NCBI RefSeq assembly: GCF_017876625.1 | Contig: NZ_JAGIOH010000001.1 | Span: 806,001-870,000 of the forward strand | Direction: 5' to 3' | Source: Streptomyces syringium | GTDB taxonomy: Bacteria; Actinomycetota; Actinomycetes; Streptomycetales; Streptomycetaceae | DNA length: 64,000 nt | In this document: positions 33,575-41,728 of the stretch, one piece after another | Numbering within the stretch: the stretch's first letter is position 1 | Layout of the letters: every line of letters begins with the position of its first letter | The notes under the pieces: model-generated | Database searches by the model: none | The model's input: the letters and a program-made list of their open reading frames with translations, nothing else | What the model was told of the DNA's origin: nothing | Made by a program: the position numbers and the translations under genes

Positions 33575-35148
33575 CCATACTCAGCTCCGTCACCGCCCGC
33601 CGTGCCTCGGCCGTGGGCCTCGCCCTCGTCGCCTGTCTCACCGCGACCCCTGCGGCCTTCGCGACCCCCGCGGCCTTCGCCGCCGAGCCGACGCCCGGGG
33701 CCGGTCTCGACCGCTACTACCAGCAGCGTCTCGACTGGGGCAGCTGCGTCCTGGGCCCCGACGACACCACGGGCCGCGACTTGGAAAAGGCCGGGGCCCA
33801 GTGCGCGAACGTGACCGTGCCGCTCGACTACGCCGATCCCCGGGGCCGTACGATCACCGTCGCGATGTCCCGGCTCAGGGCCACCGACACGCGCCGTCGC
33901 GTGGGCCCGCTGCTGATCAACTTCGGCGGCCCCGGCGGGACCGCCCTCGGCGAGCCCCCGGCCACCCGCAAGGCCATGAAGGAGGTCGGCGCACGCTACG
34001 ACATCATCGGCATGGACCCGCGCTTCGTCGGCCGCAGCACCCCGCTCGACTGTCACTGGCCCGTGGGCCACTCCGTCTTCTCGGCCGGCCTCGGCCGGGC
34101 CGGCTTCGACCGGCAGGTCGCCCTCCACAAGGACCTGGCCGCGAAGTGCCGTGCCACGAACGCCTCGGTGCTGCCGCACGTCACCACACGCAACACCGCC
34201 CGCGACATGGACGTCATCCGGGGCGCGCTCGGTGAGCGGAAGCTCTCCTACCTGGGCTATTCGTACGGCAGCTATCTGGGCACCGTCTACACCCAGATGT
34301 TCCCCGGCCGCCACGACCGGGTGGTCCTCGACGGGGCGCCCGACCCGCGCCGCTACACCCCCCGGCTGATGCGGGGCGTCGAGCGGGAGAACGAGCAGGC
34401 GCTCGCCGGCTGGGCGGACTGGGCGGCGAAGAGGCATGCCACCTACGGCCTCGGCCGCACCCGCGATCACGTGCTCGCCACCGTCGGCCGCGTCGTCGAG
34501 GCGTCCGCGCGCGGACTGACCCTCGGCACCGGCCCCGACGTCTTCCGGGTCGACGACACCCAGGTGCCGACCCTGATCTTCGGTGGGATCTCGGAAGACA
34601 CGGATTCCGCGCGGGCGGCGGTCGCTGAGCATCTGTCCGTGATGGTCAGGGCCGCTCAGGGTCAACCGACCCGGCTCGCGACGGAGTTCAAGGAGTATCT
34701 GAAAGCGGTGCTGACCGGCGAGGAATCACCCACCGGCAGTGTGCAGACGGCCATCCTGTGCGGGGACGTCGCCGCCCCGCGCGACCCCGAGCGCTACTGG
34801 CGCGACATCGAGCGCAGCCGTGCCGCGCACCCACTGTTCGGCCCGCTGACCAACAACATCGGCCCGTGCGCCTTCTGGGACCGTCCGCGCGAGGAGCCCA
34901 CTCAGGTGGGGCAGGACGCCCCGGCACTGATCGTGTCCGCCACCGGCGACCCGCGCACCCCCCACACGGGCGCCGTGGCCCTGCGTGGCCTGCTGCCCGG
35001 CTCCCGGCTGATCACCCTGAAGGGCGCCAACCAGCACGGGGTCTATGGCTACTACGGCAGCACCTGCGTGGACGAGCAGGTCAACGCCTACCTGGCCACG
35101 GGCGAACTCCCGGCGGACGACAGGACGTGCGTCAAGCAGACCGGCTGA
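33571..35148 (+). CDS. Secreted alpha/beta hydrolase, TAP-like (S33 tripeptidyl aminopeptidase type)
   Basis: 525 residues. Signal peptide RRASAVGLALVACLTATPAA. The N-terminal fold carries the oxyanion loop NFGGPGGTALG, the nucleophile elbow YLGYSYGSYLGTVY (GYSYG), an acid in SATGDPRTPH, and the His in GANQHGVYG near the TAP-like C-terminal domain with Cys pairs. This matches the SlpD/SlpE-type mycelium-associated peptidases of Streptomyces. GTG at 33571 overlaps the upstream stop (GTGA), with AAGGAG 5-7 bases ahead. Confidence 0.92.
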   Translation: MTILSSVTARRASAVGLALVACLTATPAAFATPAAFAAEPTPGAGLDRYYQQRLDWGSCVLGPDDTTGRDLEKAGAQCANVTVPLDYADPRGRTITVAMSRLRATDTRRRVGPLLINFGGPGGTALGEPPATRKAMKEVGARYDIIGMDPRFVGRSTPLDCHWPVGHSVFSAGLGRAGFDRQVALHKDLAAKCRATNASVLPHVTTRNTARDMDVIRGALGERKLSYLGYSYGSYLGTVYTQMFPGRHDRVVLDGAPDPRRYTPRLMRGVERENEQALAGWADWAAKRHATYGLGRTRDHVLATVGRVVEASARGLTLGTGPDVFRVDDTQVPTLIFGGISEDTDSARAAVAEHLSVMVRAAQGQPTRLATEFKEYLKAVLTGEESPTGSVQTAILCGDVAAPRDPERYWRDIERSRAAHPLFGPLTNNIGPCAFWDRPREEPTQVGQDAPALIVSATGDPRTPHTGAVALRGLLPGSRLITLKGANQHGVYGYYGSTCVDEQVNAYLATGELPADDRTCVKQTG

Positions 35149-35356
35149 CATCGCGGCCTCTCGTCACGGCCGGCTGCCGCCGGCCTCCGACGGCACCCGG
35201 GTGACCTGGCCCGGCGGCAGTCCGGAGCAGTCATCACGCTGCGCGCCCGCTCCGTGACCGTCAGCACACGCCCGGATGCCCGACATGCACGCTTCGTACG
35301 TAAGTGCGAGCCTGGTAGCAGCTCATCATCCGAGATCCGCTGCAGGAGGCACGATC

Positions 35357-35530
35357 GTGGGCAAGAAGCAGACGCGTCAGAACCGCGGCGCCCGCACGGG
35401 CGGCCACGGCTACGGCGCCACCACGGACACCACCAAGAAGCAGGAAAAGACATCGGCGGCCCAGGAGACGGGACGCCCGACTCCGGAGCAGGTCGCACAC
35501 AAGCAGCCGCGGAAGTTCGGTCACAACTGA
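35357..35530 (+). CDS. Small basic conserved protein
   Basis: 57 residues, very polar: GKKQTRQNRGARTGGHGYGA, TPEQVAHKQPRKFGHN. A GTG start with AGGAG 7 bases upstream is preferred over a long upstream extension. Proteins of this kind occur widely in Streptomyces and have no assigned role; the composition suggests nucleic-acid binding or disorder. Confidence 0.65.
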   Translation: MGKKQTRQNRGARTGGHGYGATTDTTKKQEKTSAAQETGRPTPEQVAHKQPRKFGHN

Positions 35531-35578
35531 TCCTGCGGGTCGCGCACGGTCCGCCGGCGACGACGCGGCCGCTTCCCC

Positions 35579-35839
35579 TCAGCCCGCGCCGTCCGCGTCC
35601 TTCGAGAGAGGGACCTGGCCGGTGTTGGCGACGTGCCGCGCCGCGACCCAGGCAGCCTGGTCCCTCAGCAGGTACCAGATGCTGTTGCCGTCGATGTCCT
35701 GGGCGTGGACCTTGCTCCGCAGGCCGACCTGGGCGTCCTTGTTCAGCGTGCCGAGGACGGCGGAATCGGTGCTGGGATATCTGCGCAGATTGATCCCGAT
35801 GGAGCTGACGACGGTGCCGAAAGGCTGCTGCGGCGCCAT
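35579..35839 (-). CDS. SH3-domain small protein
   Basis: 86 residues. The bacterial SH3 pattern is clear: GINLRRYPSTDSAVLGTLNK, VGLRSKVHAQDIDG, IWYLLRDQAAWVAARHV. No signal peptide was detected, unusual because bacterial SH3 domains normally bind cell wall. GGAGG lies 5 bases before the ATG. Stand-alone gene convergent with the small basic protein. Confidence 0.8.
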   Translation of the reverse strand: MAPQQPFGTVVSSIGINLRRYPSTDSAVLGTLNKDAQVGLRSKVHAQDIDGNSIWYLLRDQAAWVAARHVANTGQVPLSKDADGAG

Positions 35840-36019
35840 TTCTTCCTCCAGGTGAGAGCCGTGCCGCGATCACCTCGCCCGGGGCTCGGACGAGGTGATC
35901 GCAGACTAGATCGCCCGGCCGCGGAAGAGCCGGAGGCTGGCGGCGGGCGCCCGAACGGCTAGGCCGTTAGCGGCACCGTTAGCGGCACCGCGCCCGCGAC
36001 CGGCGCGGCTCGAACGCGC

Positions 36020-36538
36020 TCAGCGGTCCTCGACCGTCAGGTGGTACGTGGTGTCCACCCAGAAGCCACCGGTGGTGCTCGCGTTGATCTCCAGTACGTA
36101 GTGGCCCGGGACCAGGGGAGCGAGGCCCGCCCACAGGCCCCAGGCGACCCGGCGCCGGCCCCCGGCCCGGAACGGGCGGGAGGTGAACTCCTCGAGCGGC
36201 AGCGCGGAGCCGTTGAGATGGGCCGTCGCCTCGGCCACCCCCATCACCATGGGCTTTCTCGAGTGCCACGGGACGGGGTGCTGGGTGTTGAAGACGGGGA
36301 AGAAGACCGGCCGGTTCGCGGGTATCGCGCAGCGCCGCTCCACCCGGCCGCCATAGGTACCGGCGAGGAACCAGAGGTCGTCGGGCTGCTGCCAGTCGGC
36401 GAACTCCCCGGTCTTGTCCCTCACCGGATCGTGGTCGTCCGGCGCCGAGAGGGCCCACTGCCACCAGCGTGCCGCCAGGGCGCCGCCCTCCTTCGCGCTC
36501 AGCTTCCAGGAGCTGCCTGCCGACACTGCCTCGCCCAT
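36020..36538 (-). CDS. Hypothetical protein of unknown function
   Basis: 172 residues, soluble. Segments ARWWQWALSAPDDHDPVRDK, DLWFLAGTYGGRVERRCAIP, PVFFPVFNTQHPVPWHS and FWVDTTYHLTVEDR suggest a compact beta domain of about 160 residues. No named family or catalytic residues recognised. The ATG follows GGAGG by 2 bases. Confidence 0.65.
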   Translation of the reverse strand: MGEAVSAGSSWKLSAKEGGALAARWWQWALSAPDDHDPVRDKTGEFADWQQPDDLWFLAGTYGGRVERRCAIPANRPVFFPVFNTQHPVPWHSRKPMVMGVAEATAHLNGSALPLEEFTSRPFRAGGRRRVAWGLWAGLAPLVPGHYVLEINASTTGGFWVDTTYHLTVEDR

Positions 36539-36687
36539 GTCCTCCGCCTCTTTCCGAGCAAGCCCCTCACCAGGGCTTTTCAGTGAATGAGCGGACCTTA
36601 CACGGCACTCCCCCGCTGCCCGCACCCCACTCGGTCGGCGCCTCCCCGCCCCCAGGGGACCGAGGTTCAGCGGCCGACCCCTCGGTG

Positions 36688-37455
36688 TCACGGCAGGGTG
36701 AGGATCCGGGGGCCGTCCTCGGTGATGGCGACCGTGTGCTCGATGTGCGCGGCCCGCGTGCCGTCGGTCGTGCGGAGCGTCCAGCCGTCCGGGGCCGTGC
36801 GGTAGTCGTTGCGGCCGCCGGCCATGAGCATCGGTTCGATGGCCAGGACGAGGCCGTGGCGGAGTGGATAACCGCGGCGCGGGCGACCGTGGTTGGGGAC
36901 GGAGGGGTCCTCGTGCATCCGGCGTCCGATGCCGTGGCCGCCGAAGTCGGCGGGCATGCCGCAGCGGGCCGCGCGGGCGACCGTGCTGATGGCGTGGGAG
37001 ATGTCCCCGATGCGGTTGCCGACGACGGCTGCCTTGATGCCGGCGTCGAGGGCTCGGCGCGTGGCGTCGATCAGGGCCACATCGGCGGGGGCGGGGGTGC
37101 CGACGGTGAAGCTGACGGCCGCGTCGCCGGTCCAGCCGTCGAGTTCCGCTCCGCAGTCGATGCTGACGAGGTCGCCGTCGCGCAGCCGGTAGTCGCCGGG
37201 TATGCCGTGCACGACGGCGTCGTTGACGGAGGCGCAGATCACCGCGGGGAACGGGGTGGGCGCGAAGGACGGTTGATAGCCGAGGAACGGGGAGCGCGCC
37301 CCGGCCTCGGCGAGCACGGCGCGGGCGGCCTCGTCCAGCTCCCGCAGTCCCACCCCCACGGCCGCCGCGCCCTGCGCCGCGGCGAGCGCGTGGGCCACGA
37401 CGCGTCCCGCCTCGCGCATGGCCTCCAGCGCCGCATCCGTCTTGATCTCCACCAT
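36688..37455 (-). CDS. map: Methionine aminopeptidase, type I
   Basis: 255 residues. All metal and catalytic positions are present: NDAVVHGIP (His), SIDCGAELDGWTGDAAVSF (two Asp), FGGHGIGRRMHEDP (two His), LVLAIEPMLM (Glu), AAHIEHTVAITEDG (Glu). Removes the initiator Met from nascent proteins in the cytoplasm. There is no N-terminal zinc extension, so it is a basic type I enzyme. Streptomyces normally has a second copy in the ribosomal-protein operon, so this is probably the accessory one. Transcribed divergently from an XRE regulator. Confidence 0.95.
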   Translation of the reverse strand: MVEIKTDAALEAMREAGRVVAHALAAAQGAAAVGVGLRELDEAARAVLAEAGARSPFLGYQPSFAPTPFPAVICASVNDAVVHGIPGDYRLRDGDLVSIDCGAELDGWTGDAAVSFTVGTPAPADVALIDATRRALDAGIKAAVVGNRIGDISHAISTVARAARCGMPADFGGHGIGRRMHEDPSVPNHGRPRRGYPLRHGLVLAIEPMLMAGGRNDYRTAPDGWTLRTTDGTRAAHIEHTVAITEDGPRILTLP

Positions 37456-37518
37456 GCTCCGACTCCCCACCTTCGCCCGGCGGCGCCGGGCATGCCCGAC
37501 GCCGCCGCCAACCAATTC

Positions 37519-37536
37519 TTATACCGGTATTAGTAT
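37519..37536 (+). promoter_or_regulatory. Palindrome plus -10 element before XRE gene
   Basis: ATACCGGTAT (37521-37530) is a perfect palindrome in an AT-rich patch. It directly abuts TAGTAT (37531-37536), a -10 that ends 7 bases before the XRE start at 37544, which suggests a leaderless transcript. A regulator bound to the palindrome would block both this promoter and the divergent map gene (inference). Confidence 0.45.
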
Positions 37537-37543
37537 CACGGTC

Positions 37544-37819
37544 ATGGTGAGAACCCCTCTGACCCCCTGGGAGCGGCAGCGCGGCGAGCGGCTGGGCGCT
37601 CTGCTGCGCCGGGCCCGCGGTGAGCGCAGCATGGTCGCGGTGGCGGCGGCCGCCGGACTGTCCGCCGAGACCTTGCGCAAGATCGAGACCGGCCGGGCGC
37701 CGACTCCCGCCTTCTTCACCGTGGCGGCCCTGGCGGGCACCTTGGGCCTGTCCCTGGACGAACTGGCCGATGTCTGCGGGGAAGTCGCGGAGGAAGGAGA
37801 CGAGCCGATGTCCGCCTGA
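37544..37819 (+). CDS. XRE-family HTH regulator
   Basis: 91 residues, almost all HTH: ERLGALLRRARGERSMVAVA, AAAGLSAETLRKIETGRAPT, AALAGTLGLSLDELADVC. No second domain. It starts at the ATG at 37544, and the divergent arrangement with map across a palindrome suggests control of map and of itself. Confidence 0.88.
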   Translation: MVRTPLTPWERQRGERLGALLRRARGERSMVAVAAAAGLSAETLRKIETGRAPTPAFFTVAALAGTLGLSLDELADVCGEVAEEGDEPMSA

Positions 37820-37901
37820 CGAGGCTCCCGACCCCCGAACCCGACCCAGCCCCGGCCCAGGCCCAGGCCCCATAAGGCGAAGCACCCGACGTCCCGATTG
37901 C

Positions 37902-37907
37902 TAGCAT
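37902..37907 (+). promoter_or_regulatory. -10 hexamer of a probable leaderless promoter
   Basis: TAGCAT ends 8 bases before the LysR ATG at 37916, which lacks a ribosome-binding sequence. Confidence 0.4.
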
Positions 37908-37915
37908 CGGCGGTT

Positions 37916-38815
37916 ATGGAGCTTCGCCAGCTGGAGTACTTCGTCAAGGTCGTGGAGGAAGCGAGCTTCACGAAGGCCGCCGCCGCACTGCACGTCGCCC
38001 AGCCCGGCATCAGCGCCCAGATCCGCAAGCTCGAACGGGAGCTCGGCCAGGAGCTGTTGGACCGCTCGGGGCGGACCGTGCGGCCCACCGAGGCCGGTGA
38101 GGCGGTCCTGCCGTACGCGCGGGCCGCGCTCGGCGCGGTCAGCGGCGCCCGGCAGGCCGTCGAGGAACTCACCGGGCTGCTGCGCGGGCAGGTCACCATC
38201 GGTACGGTCACCTCGCTCGGGCCGTCCATCGACCTGCCCGCGCTGCTGGCCGGTTTCCATCACGACCATCCGGCCGTGGAGATCGGCCTGACCGCGGACA
38301 CCTCCGACCGGCTGCTGGAGGCGGTGGCGGGCGGGCGGATCGACCTGGCGGTCGTCGGGCTGGCGGGCGAGCCCCCGCCCGGGGTGGGCGTCCAGATCGT
38401 CGTGGACGAGGCGCTCGTCGTGGCCGTGAGCCACGACGATCCGCTGGCGGCCCGGACCACCCTCGCGCTCGGCGCCCTCGCCGACCGGCCGATCATGAGC
38501 CTGCCGCGCGGCACAGGTCTGCGCGCCTCGGTGGAGAACGCCTGCGCCGCGGCGGGATTCCGGCCGCACGTCGCCTTCGAGGCCGGTGACCCCAACGTGC
38601 TCGCCCAGCTCGCGGCGCGCGGTCTGGGCGTGGCCGTCGTGCCCGAGTCCGTCGCCCGTGCCCACGCGGCCCAGCTGCACACGGTCGGCTTCCGCCCGGC
38701 GCTGCGCGGGGTTCTCGCGCTGGCCTGGCGGACCGAGGGGCCGGTCGGCCCCGCCGCCCGCGCCGTCGTCCGGCATGCCCGGGCCCACCTGCCCGAGCCC
38801 GCCACCGACCGCTGA
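37916..38815 (+). CDS. LysR-family transcriptional regulator
   Basis: 299 residues. N-terminal HTH (MELRQLEYFVKVVEEASFTK, AAAALHVAQPGISAQIRKLE) and a C-terminal periplasmic-binding-like effector domain (GQVTIGTVTSLGPSIDLPAL, IDLAVVGLAG, GLGVAVVPESVA). Typical length. No divergent partner gene; the nearest gene upstream is the XRE regulator on the same strand, about 100 bases away. Target unknown. Confidence 0.92.
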   Translation: MELRQLEYFVKVVEEASFTKAAAALHVAQPGISAQIRKLERELGQELLDRSGRTVRPTEAGEAVLPYARAALGAVSGARQAVEELTGLLRGQVTIGTVTSLGPSIDLPALLAGFHHDHPAVEIGLTADTSDRLLEAVAGGRIDLAVVGLAGEPPPGVGVQIVVDEALVVAVSHDDPLAARTTLALGALADRPIMSLPRGTGLRASVENACAAAGFRPHVAFEAGDPNVLAQLAARGLGVAVVPESVARAHAAQLHTVGFRPALRGVLALAWRTEGPVGPAARAVVRHARAHLPEPATDR

Positions 38816-38850
38816 GACGCCCCGGACGGGACGGAAGGGGACGGGACGCG

Positions 38851-39252
38851 TCAGCGGCCGGCCCCCTCCCCCGGCTCCCGGCCGTCCGTCTCTCCCTCGA
38901 AGCCGTCCTCGGCATCGGCCGGGAAATCATCGTCGCGGCCCGGAAGCGGTGGCAGCCGCAGATCTCCGGGCACCGGGCCGTCGTCCACCGCGCGGGCGTA
39001 GCGGTGACTGCGCACGTTCAGATGCAGCCGCCGGGCCTGTTTGCTCAAGCGCCGCCGCTCGCGCCGGGCCTCCTCGCCCTCCCCCGCACCGTTCTCGTCG
39101 TCCTCGTCGGCGAGGTCCTCGAAGCGCCGGCGCGCCTCCCAGAAGGCGCGCTCCTGGGCCGCCACCTGCTCTCCAGGGGATCCGGGGGGCTCCGGCTCCC
39201 ACGGCCCGATCGTTTCGTCGTCGTCCCGCTCTGCCGCCATGTCGTCCATCAT
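38851..39252 (-). CDS. Charged hypothetical protein
   Basis: 133 residues, highly acidic at both ends with a basic centre (RRERRRLSKQARRLHLNVRS). No signal peptide or family. GGAGG lies about 10 bases before a double ATG. Divergent from the RiPP operon, whose promoter lies in the shared spacer. Confidence 0.65.
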   Translation of the reverse strand: MMDDMAAERDDDETIGPWEPEPPGSPGEQVAAQERAFWEARRRFEDLADEDDENGAGEGEEARRERRRLSKQARRLHLNVRSHRYARAVDDGPVPGDLRLPPLPGRDDDFPADAEDGFEGETDGREPGEGAGR

Positions 39253-39280
39253 GGGCCAAATCCCTCCTTGTGCACGTGTA

Positions 39281-39310
39281 TTGACCAGCTTTCAGGTACA
39301 GACCTAGGGT
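39281..39310 (+). promoter_or_regulatory. Vegetative-type promoter of the RiPP operon
   Basis: TTGACC (39281-39286) and TAGGGT (39305-39310), separated by 18 bases, match the HrdB-type consensus reasonably. The transcript would carry a roughly 220-base leader that includes the palindrome ATGACGTCAT (39329-39338) and the repeat GGCCGGCC-C-GGCCGGCC (39362-39378). Confidence 0.5.
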
Positions 39311-39538
39311 GCTCTGTGGTAGGGGCCCATGACGTCATCTTCGTCGTCTTCGTCATCATCCGGCCGGCCCGGCCGGCCTCTTCACCTCGCCTGCACCCGC
39401 CGCTCCCGCCCCGCTCCTGCACGTCGCGCCGCTCGCGGTCTCCGCGGCGGCGGCCTCGAAGCCCGGACCGGCACAGCGGCCCCACGGGGCCGGTCGGTCC
39501 GTTGTTGTCCGACACGTCGAGCGCTGGAGGTAGGAAAT

Positions 39539-39694
39539 ATGAACGAGTCACTCAACTCCCCCGATAACAAAGTAGACGACGGCATCGGCCAGGAAGAGCT
39601 GCTCGGCTTCGAGGAGATCGAGAACCCCGAGGCCGACGTGGTCAGCATGGGCGACGCCAGCTACACCAAGATGCTCGGCCGGATCTGGTCCTGA
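39539..39694 (+). CDS. RiPP-type precursor peptide
   Basis: 51 residues with no Cys. The acidic leader-like part (KVDDGIGQEELLGFEEIENP) is followed by EADVVSMGDA and a C-terminal stretch SYTKMLGRIWS with Tyr, Lys, Arg and Trp but few acidic residues. This leader/core polarity, the size and its place as first gene before a PqqD-like protein, a radical SAM and two MNIO-like enzymes identify it as the modification substrate. The exact cleavage point is unknown; after GDA or SMG is plausible. GGAGG lies 10 bases before the ATG. Confidence 0.8.
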   Translation: MNESLNSPDNKVDDGIGQEELLGFEEIENPEADVVSMGDASYTKMLGRIWS

Positions 39695-39707
39695 TCACTC
39701 GGGGCAC

Positions 39708-39740
39708 GGCGCGGCGGCGTGCTCCGCATGCCGCCGCGCC
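39708..39740 (+). terminator. Hairpin between precursor and modification genes
   Basis: Arms 39708-39718 (GGCGCGGCGGC) and 39730-39740 are perfect complements, and inner bases GTGC/GCAT can extend the stem to 15 bp. It lies 13 bases after the precursor stop and 18 before the next start, a position used in other RiPP operons as an attenuator or mRNA stabiliser giving excess precursor. Confidence 0.55.
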
Positions 39741-39758
39741 CGTATGAGAAGGGGCGCG

Positions 39759-39986
39759 ATGGTGCTGCGCAGCGAACTTCCCGTGCTCGACGAATGCGGA
39801 CATGTGTATGTCGCCGGCGGCGGCCCGGCGGGCGAGTGCCTCCGGCTGAACGCCTCGGCCTCGCGGCTGTGGCGGGGCGCGGTCGGCTCCCTGGACGAGG
39901 CCGCGGTGGCCGGATTACCCGAGCCGTCCCGGCGGTTCCTGGAGAATCTGCTGGCCCGGGGCGTGCTCGGCTGGCGGGACCGATGA
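39759..39986 (+). CDS. PqqD-like RiPP recognition element protein
   Basis: 75 residues. The pattern LRSELPVLDECGHVYVAGGG, ECLRLNASASRLWRGAVGSL, FLENLLARGVLGW follows the PqqD fold: beta hairpin, a LNxxAxxLW turn, and C-terminal helices that end in a (L/V)xxGxLxW strand. PqqD-type proteins bind leader peptides and deliver them to radical SAM or other enzymes. Start at 39759 is chosen because AAGGGG lies 4 bases upstream. It overlaps the radical SAM gene by 4 bases (ATGA). Confidence 0.75.
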   Translation: MVLRSELPVLDECGHVYVAGGGPAGECLRLNASASRLWRGAVGSLDEAAVAGLPEPSRRFLENLLARGVLGWRDR

Positions 39987-41728
39987 CGGCGACCGGTGCG
40001 CAGCCGTCGGGAATCGCTCTGGTGAACCCCTCCGTGGGGTATTCGGACCGCCGGAAGTCCAAGCCGATCGGCCTGGCCTACATCGGCGCCTATCTCCGGC
40101 ACAACGGCTTCGAGGCGTCCGGGTTCGACTTCGGGGACAGCCCCGAGGCCCCCGTGGACCTCTCCGCCCGCCATGGCCTCGACCGGTTCGCCATGGTCGG
40201 GTTCTCCGTCTACAACGAGTCGCTGGACGCCACGCTGGAGCACGCCGCGTGGATCAAGCGGCGCAATCCCGCGGCGCGCATCGTGCTCGGCGGGCCGCAT
40301 GCGACAGCCGTGCACAGCGAGATCATGCGGGACTGCCCCGACGTCGACGTCGTGGTCCGCCGCGAGGGCGAGAAGCCCATGCTCGATCTGGCCCGCCGCG
40401 GCGAGGACTCCTGGCTCGACATCCCCGGCACCACCGTGCGGCTGCCGTCCGGGGAGATCCGCGTCAACATCGACTCCCCCTTCCTCGACGACCTCGACGC
40501 CCTGCCGTTTCCCGACTTCCCGTTCGTCTCCGACTCCGGATACCCGCCGCTGACCTACTTCGACTCCGCGCGGGGCACGTTGCTGCCCGCGCTCGCGGTC
40601 AATTCCAGCCGCAGCTGTCCGTACAACTGTTCCTTCTGCGGTGTGCTGACCATCGGGCGCAAGTACCGGATGCGGTCGGGCGAGTCGGTGGTCGCGGAGA
40701 TGGCCCACTTCCGGGCCGCCGACGGGCTGGACTACAAGCACGTCTATTTCAGCGACGCGAACTTCTACGTCTATCCCAAGCGGGCGTTGCTGATCGTGCA
40801 GGCCCTGCACGCCTACGACCCCGAGATCACCTTCAGCTTCGGTACCCGCGTCAATCAGCTGATCAAGCATCAGAGCTTCATCCCGGACCTCAAGGAGTGC
40901 GGGCTGCGCTTCGTCGAGCTGGGCATCGAGAGCGCCTCGCCGCAGGTGCTCAAACGGCTCGCCAAGGGCGTGGAGCCCGCGGACAACCTGGGCGCGGTCA
41001 GGCTTCTGGAACGGCACGGGCTCGGGGTGTCCCTGGACTTCATCATGATCGACCCGGAGACCACGATCGAGGACCTGCGCGCCAATCAGGCGTTCCTGCG
41101 CGCGGGCGGCTTCTACGACTACGTACCGCACGAGCATCTGTACACCCACCTCGTGCTGTACGCGGGCACCCCCATCCGGGGCTACTACGAGGAGCGCCGG
41201 GGCACGGCCTTCGGGATGTCGGAGCTGCCGCCCATCGAGACGCTGATCGAGGACGCGGCCACGGCCCGGGCGCACGCGGCCCTCGTGTGGTTCCGCGCCG
41301 CCTACCAGCCCGCCGTCGATCTCGTGCTCGCCGAGGCGGAAGCGCTGCTGCAGTCCCGGGCGCGCCATCGCGAGCGGCACCCGGTGACACCGGACGAACT
41401 CGCCCTGCAGCTCGACGTCGTGGCCGCGCGCCACGCCCCCAACCTCTTCTTCGACAACGTCCTCGACGACTGCGAACGCCGGGGCGGCGGCCGTGCGCCC
41501 GACGCCTCCGGCACCCCCGGCACGCCCGAGGAGTTCGCCGCGCTGCTGCCCCGGCCGGGCACCGGTTCGCCCGGCCTGGACGGTCTGCTGCTGCGCGCGG
41601 CGGCCCGTATCGACGCCCTCGCCTCCCGTGGGACGGGTGGGGCCGATGTCACGAGCCGCACCCGGGCGTTGCTGCGCACCGCACCCCCTGTCGCCACCGT
41701 GAACGGAGTAGCCGCCGATGGCTCCTGA
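39983..41728 (+). CDS. B12-binding-domain radical SAM enzyme
   Basis: 581 residues. The N-terminal region (IALVNPSVGYSDRRKSKPIG, LGGPHATAVHSEIMRD, VRREGE) is a cobalamin-binding Rossmann fold of the kind without a DxHxxG motif. Cys212, Cys216 and Cys219 in SCPYNCSFCG bind the 4Fe-4S cluster, followed by FSDANFYVYPKRALL, FVELGIESASPQVLKR and LDFIMIDPETTIEDLR of the radical SAM barrel. The last 150 residues are helical and unassigned. Class-B methylases and ring- or bond-forming enzymes share this layout; the modification is unknown. ATGA overlap with the PqqD-like gene. Confidence 0.9.
   Translation: MTATGAQPSGIALVNPSVGYSDRRKSKPIGLAYIGAYLRHNGFEASGFDFGDSPEAPVDLSARHGLDRFAMVGFSVYNESLDATLEHAAWIKRRNPAARIVLGGPHATAVHSEIMRDCPDVDVVVRREGEKPMLDLARRGEDSWLDIPGTTVRLPSGEIRVNIDSPFLDDLDALPFPDFPFVSDSGYPPLTYFDSARGTLLPALAVNSSRSCPYNCSFCGVLTIGRKYRMRSGESVVAEMAHFRAADGLDYKHVYFSDANFYVYPKRALLIVQALHAYDPEITFSFGTRVNQLIKHQSFIPDLKECGLRFVELGIESASPQVLKRLAKGVEPADNLGAVRLLERHGLGVSLDFIMIDPETTIEDLRANQAFLRAGGFYDYVPHEHLYTHLVLYAGTPIRGYYEERRGTAFGMSELPPIETLIEDAATARAHAALVWFRAAYQPAVDLVLAEAEALLQSRARHRERHPVTPDELALQLDVVAARHAPNLFFDNVLDDCERRGGGRAPDASGTPGTPEEFAALLPRPGTGSPGLDGLLLRAAARIDALASRGTGGADVTSRTRALLRTAPPVATVNGVAADGS

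Noticed and set aside
39362..39378. GGCCGGCC-C-GGCCGGCC repeat considered as a terminator before the precursor
   Set aside because: It lies between promoter and precursor with no T-tract; more likely part of the leader, and GC-rich palindromes occur by chance in this genome.
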